A stretch of DNA of 64,000 nt from Paramecium tetraurelia (Eukaryota > Ciliophora > Oligohymenophorea > Peniculida > Parameciidae): assembly GCF_000165425.1 (NCBI RefSeq), contig NW_001799022.1, positions 372,001-436,000 of the forward strand. The letters are read 5' to 3'. The notes beneath the pieces were generated by a model that worked only from the letters and a program-made list of their open reading frames with translations, searched no databases and was not told where the DNA came from. This document shows positions 56,295 to 64,000 of the stretch, piece by piece; position 1 is the stretch's first letter; the number at the start of each line of letters is the position of its first letter. The translations under genes were made by a program, and so were the position numbers.

Positions 56295-59200
56295 ATGAAA
56301 TCACTTAATCTATAATTTGGAGACAATCGATAGAATCAGAGAGAAGACATGTTTCTTGCTAACATAGTTGAAAAAGTATAATAAGGAAAAATTGGGTTGA
56401 TATCTTTTGTTGATCAAGCCTAATTCATTGATTTGATGACTTAGAAACACAAAAAGAAAGCAAAAGTATAACCTGCGTTTAATAAAATATTTGCAGCAAT
56501 TTAAATAAACTTGGCAAAGCATTAACAATCATAATAAAAGATTCAAGAAGTAAGTTATGAGATAAAAACAATATCGTCAACTCGATAATTAGGCTATAGA
56601 GGATCCTTTAATATCTCTAATAAAAGTGGTGCTCTGCTGTTACACAAGGATAGTAATCTAAAGGAACATCAAACAAATGAATTTAGTGATAAGGAGATTT
56701 TGGATTAGTAAATATTAGATGAAGCAACAAAAACAGAAAGAAGCAAGCGGAATTTAAGATTGTCTTAGATTACTTCAGAAAAAAATGAAATTAAAGGGGT
56801 TAGAACAATTCAAACTAGTCGTGATAATACTCAGGATTAGTTTTTGAAGTAAGATAATTTGTCAACAGCAAGGAATGAAAAATTAAATTATAATTTGTTG
56901 ACCCAAGAATAATCTGACCAATCTTAATCTTAAATCAAAATGGAATCCTAATAATCCTGCTTGATTCCAACTGAAAAATTGAGGTATGGTTTAAATACAA
57001 ACTTCACTTCTGAAATATCAAATGGATAAGTATAAAATTAATCTGCAACATTTAATAATTAATAAGAATCTAATTAACAATAGCCTTTAACATCTAGAAA
57101 ATAATCTGATGTCTTATTAAAGTCAATTAAAGGCAGTTATCCTTAAAAGGCATATTTAATAAGCTAACAAGAAAACAGCTCAAGGAAAACTTTAACACCA
57201 ATCCAACAAACAAAATTACCTCCCGTACTCGATCCAAATTAAAGACATAATGAAACTAATTAATAAACAAAATCTGTCAGCAAGGCTGAAAAATAGTAAA
57301 ATGTGATTAAAAATTAAAAAGCCACTCATCGACAGCAATAATCTTAATAAGAATTTAAATAATAGAAAAGAATATAGCATAAGCCTTAACAATCTTTAGC
57401 TGCAAAACAAAAGCCATTATTAGAGCAAGGAAAATAATAGTAATAATAATAACTATTAACATAAGAAACCAGTTTTTGTGGTAATATTAATAATTCATAA
57501 AAACCATCAAGAAGGGACATAGATGAAAGACAATAAGAAAGTCCCTAATTTTTAAGGACAGATCTCATAGAAGATATGGTTATAACAAATTCTCCTTAAT
57601 AATCACAACCTAAGGACACTCGATAAACAACTCATTTTAAACAAGATATAAATGCCTTAAATATAAGTGAACATTCATTTCAGTCTAAGAAACATACAAT
57701 AGACTAATATGATATTAATTCATTGATGCCTCCATAATCTTCAAGGACTTTAACTTCAGCATAGAAAGATAAGATAGATTAAAGAAATCATGATAGCAAT
57801 AATTCTGAGACTGACCAAAAGCAACACAAGAATTAGTTGACAGTTACTTTTAAGAGAGGATCAAAGCGAATGAAATCTCACAATGTTTAAGGGAATGAAA
57901 ATGAATATGATCAATAGGAAGATGAAAAAAAGAGAAGATACTCATAAGAAAGATTATTCAAAAGTGACAATAGATTTGAAAAGCTTGAAGAAGATAGATA
58001 TTAATATACCATAAATAATTTAGAACAAAGTGGTAGTTCTTCTGACTTAAATAATTATGAAAATGAAAATAATAATAATTAAATAAATATCTAAGTAAGT
58101 AGATGTGATAATCGTGAAAATATCATAGAGGAGGAATCCTTAGACGGTTCTATGAGACAACATCAAGCAATACTATTTTCAACTTAGGATAGAATGCATT
58201 TAAAGATTGGGGACAATTCATATCTTCCTTAGTCTTCTTCAAGAAGTGTAGCCAAATCTATTACACCAAATACTCCTGTGGGTTCTGTTTATACTGCTTA
58301 GCATAGTACTAATGGCACTGTTCAAAATACCTAGGTTTAAAGGAAGAGGAAGTAGGCTAATTAGCATAAACGACCTCAACTTTCAAATGAGTATTCTCAA
58401 ACCAAAATTTCCATACAGAAATAAAAGTCTGAAGATAGCTATTATGAAAAGGAATACACAAATGAATCTTCCCAAGAGCCAGAACGATCTAGCAGATTGA
58501 AACCAAAGAAACTATAATAGAAATTGTAACCACCTTTGACCTAAATTTAATAATAAAGAAGAAAATCATCTACTCAAGTTTCTCCAATGGATGTAATTCA
58601 TATTTTATGATTTTATCATTAGCCCAGAAAAGCTGAATAAATGGAGAGGGAAAAATAAAAGTAGTTGGATTACTAGAAATAAATTGAAAGGATGAAATTA
58701 GAAAGGGAATTAATGGAATAGTATAAGATTCCTGAAGATATGCCTCTCCCTTAAAAGAAACAAATTATCGAATCCCTCATTGGCGAATTGAGTCATCAAC
58801 ATGACCAAGAAATTCATTATTAAGTCTCTCTATGTAAAGTTTATTTTATACTTTAGATAATGAAAGATAAGATTAAATTTCAAATATCTAAAGAAATTAT
58901 GAAGAAAAGATAGATTTTAGATATAATATTGTGAATAGTTGTTATTATGAGATGGATTATTTGTGCGACCACAAGTTGAAATTAAAATAAAAAGATCAGG
59001 AAGCTCAAAAAATTATACACTTGAAATTTCAAGATCAAAATTATAATAATCAACCTAAATTAAATTAAAATGGAGATAAAGAGGAAGAAGAAGAGGGCTC
59101 TCCTTTTAAAAAATAAAGTAAGTTGGTATGCAATTTTGATCCAGTGGAAATAGAAAACCAATTAAAACGAAGAGGTGAATTTATGAATGAAACTGAACTT

Positions 59201-59467
59201 CTCAAATTTCTTAAATAATTTTAATCTGAATTCGACAAAAAAGTTTATTAATGCAATCTCGATCATCCTATATAAGATAATAGATAAGATGATAAACAAT
59301 TCACTAGAGGGCTCATAGCTCGCAATTTCAGAAGAAAACAGACTAAAAATATCACATCCAAAATCGAATTTAACAATTATTAAATGGATATGAATAAAAT
59401 TTAATATGTTAAGGAAAAAGCTACTAAAATATAAAAACTAGGGTTATATCTTTTAATGAACTCTTGA
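56295..59467 (+). CDS. Large Gln/Ser-rich disordered protein with terminal coiled coil
   Basis: About 1,039 residues; introns of 30 and 23 nt near the 3' end. The first 750 residues are low complexity, rich in Gln (mostly TAA/TAG), Ser, Asn and Lys, with many S/T-P sites (SITPNTPVGS; STQVSPMD). A helical coil (RKAEQMEREKQKQLDYQKQI, ERMKLERELMEQYKIP) and a helical C-terminal domain (VEIENQLKRRGEFMNETELL, TRGLIARNFRRKQTK) follow. Composition suits a scaffold or cytoskeletal linker. Opposite-strand and off-frame ORFs at 56310 and 58312 are shadows. Confidence 0.65.
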
Positions 59468-59676
59468 TATAATAAAAATATTGCCAATTATTTTTATTAA
59501 ATAATTATTAATTACAATAATCTTAGAAATCTTTTTAAGCATAGTCAATTATATTAATTAGAGAGGTGGGTATTATTCTTGTCATTTTTCTTAAGAAACA
59601 ATCAATTTGATTCTTAAAATTAATATTTTTTGAGCCCATTTATATAAAATTTAATCTTAATTATTAATATAATTAT
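59468..59676. other. Short intergenic spacer
   Basis: A+T-rich 209-bp gap between same-strand genes; nothing recognised. Confidence 0.4.
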
Positions 59677-60319
59677 ATGACCAATAGAGTTTATTAAAAT
59701 TAGTCATAGTAGATAGAAGAAGATTGTTTATTTGTTTCACAGTAAAATTTATTTCCATTAAAGAATTCATGATGAATCTTAAGCTTAAAAGACTCTTAGT
59801 TATCAAATGCCCAATGTAAAATAGTACAAATCAGATACTCAAATATCTCATATGAGCACTTTTACCATTCTTTGTAAAATAAATCCCATTAATCCTCCTG
59901 ATACTCCAAAGGAAATTAAAACTTTTAAATTAAATAAGGATCAATAAAATCAAATATAAGTAAAACAATGCTCAAAACAATCTTTCAAACAGGATGACTC
60001 CTTCATAAAATAAAATGAAAATCAATATTCAGAGAAATATAAAAGAAGAAGACCTATTTTAGTTGCCAGGCATTCAAAAAGTTTGTCATGTATCAAAAAA
60101 GAAAAATCAGTCCGTTTTCATCTGGAAAAAGATGAAAGTAGCTTTTAATTTTACATTTTCTAAAATTGGATTCAAAAAGTAAAAAAAACTAACGAATAGA
60201 TTTGTTCCTTAAAGAGATTCGATGAAGATGTATCATTAAATAGTAATGGAGCAAAGAAAATATTCGAAAAAATTCATAAAAAATATGAATCTAAATTACA
60301 TTTCTAATTTCCTTTTTGA
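59677..60319 (+). CDS. Small basic protein with SVRFHL (RVxF-like) motif
   Basis: 206 residues, one 22-nt intron early on (after CLFVS). Basic, Ser/Lys-rich and probably mostly disordered (KDQQNQIQVKQCSKQSFKQD; KYKRRRPILVARHSKSL). The segment CIKKEKSVRFHLEKDE contains SVRF, which fits the PP1-docking RVxF consensus with basic residues upstream and acidic downstream. It ends with a helix (NGAKKIFEKIHKKYESKLH). PP1 binding is inferred from one short motif; identity unknown. Confidence 0.5.
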
Positions 60320-61687
60320 ATTTACTTGTTTTTTTATATTTGGGTATTTATGATTATTTATTTATTTCCAATGTTATACTGAAATATTTTTCTTTTTATT
60401 GAACTATTTTGAGCACTAATAAATAATTAATATAAAAAGAAATTTATGATATTATTCAATTATTTTATTAACTTTATTTGATCAGAATAATTAAATTTTT
60501 CAAATAAGTTGTGAAATGTCATCTTTAGTTGAGCTTTATTAACAAATAAACTATGACTTACAATGTTAAATTTGAGTTTATTTATTACCCATGACCATGA
60601 AAATACTTATTAGATTAATTTTCTTATTATGGCCATATATTCTCTTCATTTTTTAAAGATATTAATTAAGTTTAATGCACAAATATATACTTATTTTAAA
60701 TTAAAAGTGAATAAATACAATTATTTTGAAAATGATGAAAATTTCAATTCTCACAAAAAAAGTAAGCAAAATAATTTTGTTGTTCTTTTATTGTATTCTT
60801 CCTTTATATTTAAATTAAAAAAATTTTGATTGTAATACCCTGAAATTAAAACTTCGTTTTTAGCGTTGATAGAACTCTATTGATTATATAAACTGATTAA
60901 GGTATATATAATTATTTTAAATTTTACTTAATAGTAAGAAAGAGTAAGAACAATAAATTTAAAATTATGAGATTTATGAAATTAGTTATGAATATTTAAA
61001 TTTAATTATGGGATGGCATCATAAACTTAGATTCAGGAGCCTGCATCAGAATTATAATAAGTATAACTTAGTCTATCCGATTTTTAAGTAAAACTAATGT
61101 GTTGAATTCAAAGTTTTGACAGAATATATTATATATAAATCATAATTAATCAATATCTAGTAAAATTATTGGTTTGTTTTAAATAACTAGCAAAAGATTT
61201 GTGGTAAAATTTGTTTTTGTTTTTAACCAAGATATTTTAACTCACAAATTAATTATCCTATTCTAAATAGTCTGCCAAGTTACTGCAAAATAAATCAAAT
61301 ACTTAATATGCAAATAATAGTTATAGCGTATTGAAATTGATTTTGAGAGATTATATAATTACTTTTTAGCATTTTTAATCTTAATTCTATTTATTGAATT
61401 ACTAGAATGATATTTACAAAATTTATAATATCTTAGATTATAAGAAGATAGCCAACATATTTTCAAAGGTTATAATTTATAGGCTATTAATATTACAGGA
61501 GTCCATGGTAATTTCAATTTAGGAATGAACTTATATTTTAAAGAAATTAGGATATTATTTCATTCAAAAATGAATGTTTTAAATGCTCTATAGTAGAATA
61601 ATTCCTTTACATTAGAGAAGGAATGAGAATGTTTAATTAGTGGAAAATTTGTATTAAATAATTAAAAGATTTATTTAGTATTTTGAA
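60320..61687. other. Longest gene-free stretch of the window
   Basis: 1.37 kb, extremely A+T rich. The standard-code ORF at 60629-60829 lacks Gln codons, has no intron pattern and is rejected. Around 61410-61550 there are short protein-like pieces (FIISQIIRRQPTYFQ in one frame, KIANIFSKVIIYRLLILQES in another) in mutually inconsistent frames, which might be a decayed gene. No RNA gene was recognised. Confidence 0.4.
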
Positions 61688-62221
61688 ATGGGAAAATTGT
61701 AAGTATTAGACTAATGTTAAGCTTAAAACCAGGACGTTTAGTAGTAATGTTGGCAGGCAGATAAGCAGGAAAGAAAGCCATTTTGATAAAGGCAAATGAA
61801 GAGACAACAAAAGTATATAATAGGAAAATTAATTAGGATTGCAAATTCCCAAATGGTTTGGTTGTTGGAATTTAAAGATACCCAAGAAAGGTAACAAAGA
61901 GAATGGGTTAAAAACAAATTAGAAAGCGAACAACTTTAAAGGTTTTCATTAAGCAATTAAATCTGAATCACATTATGCCAACAAGGTTAGGAATGGCTAT
62001 ATAATTATATTAGATATAGATTAGAAGAATCAACTTTGAAAGAAGTGAGAGATAGAATTGAAAGAGTGAAAGAGTCAGAATTGAAGAACGTTGAAAAGAG
62101 AAAAGACTTGAGAAAGAATTTGAGAAGATACTTGGCTGAGAAATACAGAACATTACCAGCAGGAAGTTTGGCTGATAAGAAGGCATAATCAAGATTCCTA
62201 TTTTCAAAATTGAGGTTCTGA
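61688..62221 (+). CDS. RPL27: 60S ribosomal protein eL27
   Basis: 152 residues, introns of 23, 24 and 28 nt, the first right after codon 3. Family segments: MGKFLKPGRLVVMLAGRQAG, KKAILIKANEET, VVGIQRYPRKVTKRMG, FIKQLNLNHIMPTRY and the C-terminal SRFLFSKLRF. All line up with eukaryotic L27 over the full length. The third intron falls in MPTR|Y, a conserved spot. Structural protein of the large ribosomal subunit. It lies tail to tail with uL3, with only 87 bp between stop codons. Confidence 0.97.
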
Positions 62222-62308
62222 TTTATTACATAAGTATAATTGCATTAAGAAATGTATTTAGTATAAATTGTCTTGTTTATAATGTTCTTAAATGAGGGTA
62301 ATTATATA

Positions 62309-63547
62309 TCATTATTGTTACTATTGCTTTAATTTTCTTTGGGTTCTAGTGAAATAAAACTTGGCCTTCTCTTCTTGAGTTTAGAAACGTCCTAATAAAA
62401 TAGAATTGAGATAATACCATGTCCAATTTTGGATGATGTATCAACAAATTTGAGAGTGATTTCTTCCAAAGCCTTTCTGCTAGTTTATGGAACAAGAGAC
62501 TTTCTCAACAAGACGACTCTCTTCTTGGGTCCAACAATACCTCCCTTGAGCATGAGGAAATCGTTTCTGATTTCACCATAGTGTGGGAAACCACCCAATG
62601 GAGTGATTGCCTTTGAAGTCAAATCGGCTTCGGTAGATGCAGTGTTCTTATCTCCAGCAGCACCAATTCTGTAGATCTTCTTGTTCATTTCAGTTCTGTG
62701 ATGGTAACCCAATTGACCAGTTCTGGCAACACTGTATCTGACATTGGCTGGATGCCATCCTCCGATACAACCAACTCTTCTCCAACCTCTATGGGTCTTC
62801 TTTTGTAAATGCTTAACACCAAATCTCTTGATGACACCAGCAACTCCCTTACCCTTGGTGACACCGAGAACGTCAATTTATTCGTTTTATTTGAAGACTT
62901 AATCTACTTTGACTTCCTTTTCTAATAATCCCTTGGCATAGTTAACTTTTTATTCTGTTGTGCCTCCATTGACTTGAACTTCAAAGACGTGATTCTTCTT
63001 TTATCTCAAGTTCAATTTGCTCATTTGAGTGTGAACAATGACTCTGACAACTTAGCAATATCTAAAGAGTTTAATTAATATTTTTACTTAACGATTCTCT
63101 TTAATTGAGTTTCCAAATTCTTTGGCTCAGCATTAGCCTTGTTATAATTGGTGAAAGCCTTCTTCTTTGAGTTGATCCAATTCTTATAGAATCTTCTCAA
63201 TGTGTCCTTGGCAATTTTAGTACTCCAAACAGTGGTCAAAGCTCTTAATCCTCTTGGTGTTTCGATATATCCAACAATACCGACGACAGCCAAAGGTGGG
63301 GTTTCAACGATGGTGACGGCTTCAACAACTTCCTTTCCATTCAATTTTGATCCTGGTCTTTCAACAGTTCTCAAGATGTGGGTCATACCAGCCTTGAATC
63401 CTGCAAAGGCTGTCAAGTGAACTGGAGATGATTTGTTGTCTTTTAAAGGGAGAAGTCTCGGATTCTTCCTCTGTGATGCTTTGTTCTCTTTCTTGGTGTA
63501 AATCCAAGATTTCCATGTCTGGGTGCCTCAAACTTTCTGTGGGACAT
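62309..63547 (-). CDS. RPL3: 60S ribosomal protein uL3, with apparent N-terminal frameshift
   Basis: Full-length eukaryotic L3, about 395 residues, two 26-nt introns. It starts [20 protein letters not shown] and continues [115 protein letters not shown], ending [15 protein letters not shown]. Frame breaks near 63445-63455: the start exon reads [11 protein letters not shown] and the next conserved piece ([13 protein letters not shown]) is one base out of phase, with no GT...AG segment between. Either one base is missing in the assembly or the copy is defective; the rest is well conserved. Confidence 0.95.
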
Positions 63548-63848
63548 TTAATATATAAAAAAATCTTTAAAATTTTTTAAATCCCTTTTCAAATTTAATG
63601 CTTAATTATTTATGTTTTATTATTAATCTTATATACATTCAATAATGGTTTACTACTACTCTTCTAGAATCTCTCAAATCTTCTCTAAATGAAAATTCAA
63701 TTAGAGAAGATATAAGAGATTCTTAACCTTTCTAATCAGCATCATCAATATTGTCATCCTACTTTCATCTTAGAAGTAGATGTAGAATAGTTGATTCTCT
63801 TCAAACAAACTTAATCATTATATTTATTTATTGAATTAATATAAAATT
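63548..63848. other. Divergent spacer upstream of uL3 and CCCH genes
   Basis: About 300 bp shared upstream region. Contains a partly self-complementary stretch around 63664-63722 (AGAATCTCTCAAATCTTCTCTA / TTAGAGAAGATATAAGAGATTC arms), which could form a long imperfect hairpin. Confidence 0.45.
63664..63723. repeat. Imperfect inverted repeat
   Basis: The left arm AGAATCTCTCAAATCTTCTC and the right arm GAGAAGATATAAGAGATTCT are near reverse complements (about 17 of 20 positions pair) around a ~20-nt centre. It lies in the promoter-side spacer between the uL3 and CCCH genes. Confidence 0.6.
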
Positions 63849-64000
63849 ATGTAAGCCAATCAAGTTCAATTTCCCAACCAAAAGTACAAAACGCAGCTTT
63901 GCAGACACTTCAGTAAATTATAATGTGAATTTTAGTAACAAATGGAAATTGTGCTTTAGGAGCAAGATGTTAATTTGCTCATGGAAGACAGGAGCTTAGA
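63849..64000 (+). CDS. CCCH zinc-finger protein, tristetraprolin type, 5' part
   Basis: Runs off the right edge. Starts MQANQVQFPNQKYKTQLCRH; a 23-nt intron splits the first finger. After splicing, the finger reads KTQLCRHFITNGNCALGARC then QFAHGRQELR: Cys-x8-Cys-x5-Cys-x3-His with the (R/K)YKTxxC lead-in, as in TTP/ZFP36 tandem fingers that bind AU-rich mRNA elements. A second finger would be expected about 18 residues downstream, outside the window. Role in mRNA turnover is the family expectation. Confidence 0.85.

Noticed and set aside
60629-60829. 66-residue plus-strand ORF
   Set aside because: Lacks any TAA/TAG-coded Gln, has no neighbours in frame and a composition expected from random A+T-rich DNA.
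63202-63420. 72-residue plus-strand ORF opposite uL3
   Set aside because: Antisense to the conserved uL3 coding sequence; codon bias of the ribosomal gene keeps the complement open.
1-64000. Prokaryotic features (operons, Shine-Dalgarno sites, CRISPR, IS elements)
   Set aside because: The genetic code, micro-introns, histone, Rab, F-box and 60S ribosomal genes all show a eukaryotic (ciliate) nuclear genome; no such features were found.

Overview
The window looks like macronuclear DNA of an oligohymenophorean ciliate, most probably a Paramecium species. The evidence is in the sequence. It is strongly A+T rich. Recognisable proteins (ribosomal proteins, PDI, histone H2A.Z, CK2 beta, UROD) read through only if TAA and TAG are glutamine and TGA is the sole stop. 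The genes are cut by very small introns, mostly 20-30 nt, starting GTA/GTG and ending TAG/AAG. Under the standard code these genes look fragmented; decoded as a ciliate, most join into full-length proteins whose exon sums are exact multiples of three. No IS element, CRISPR array, tRNA, rRNA or telomeric repeat was seen.

Layout. 1-577: 3' part of a SPATA17-like IQ protein (-). 0.7-6.3 kb: zinc-finger protein, B-box/kelch protein, two coiled-coil proteins and a weak ORF. 6.3-11 kb: F-box protein, RCC1-repeat protein with an apparent frameshift, ribosomal protein uL22, a divergent La-like RNA-binding candidate and an EF-hand protein. 11-15 kb: PDI, a cysteine-rich secreted protein, a CaaX-box protein and a glutamine amidotransferase. 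15-26 kb: secreted cysteine-rich protein, OB-fold (RPA-like) candidate, CK2 beta, several coiled-coil or unknown proteins. 26-35 kb: OTU-UBA deubiquitinase, PHD-like protein, AGC kinase, coiled-coil protein, HSF DNA-binding protein and H2A.Z. 35-44 kb: small secreted protein, Rab GTPase, uroporphyrinogen decarboxylase, tandem four-TM paralogues, a two-finger CHHC (GTSF1/U11-48K type) protein and a large helical protein. 44-55 kb: EH/PX/BAR sorting nexin and a giant surface membrane protein of about 2,800 residues. 55-64 kb: MGC-start protein, Q-rich coiled-coil protein, RVxF protein, ribosomal proteins eL27 and uL3, and the start of a tristetraprolin-type CCCH protein.

There is no operon logic. 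It is a dense eukaryotic gene array with short intergenic spacers (43 bp between two convergent stops near 41.5 kb). Themes recur only loosely: ubiquitin-linked proteins (F-box, OTU-UBA), membrane traffic (Rab, sorting nexin), secretion and cell surface (PDI, Cys-rich proteins, giant surface protein), and cilia-associated candidates (SPATA17, coiled coils). The most interesting items are the GTSF1-like CHHC protein (this family works with Piwi proteins, which direct genome rearrangement in ciliates), a Rab whose prenylation motif lies behind a terminal micro-intron, a possible GC-AG micro-intron, and apparent single-base frameshifts in uL3 and the RCC1 protein. All calls come from reading the sequence; no database search was run.
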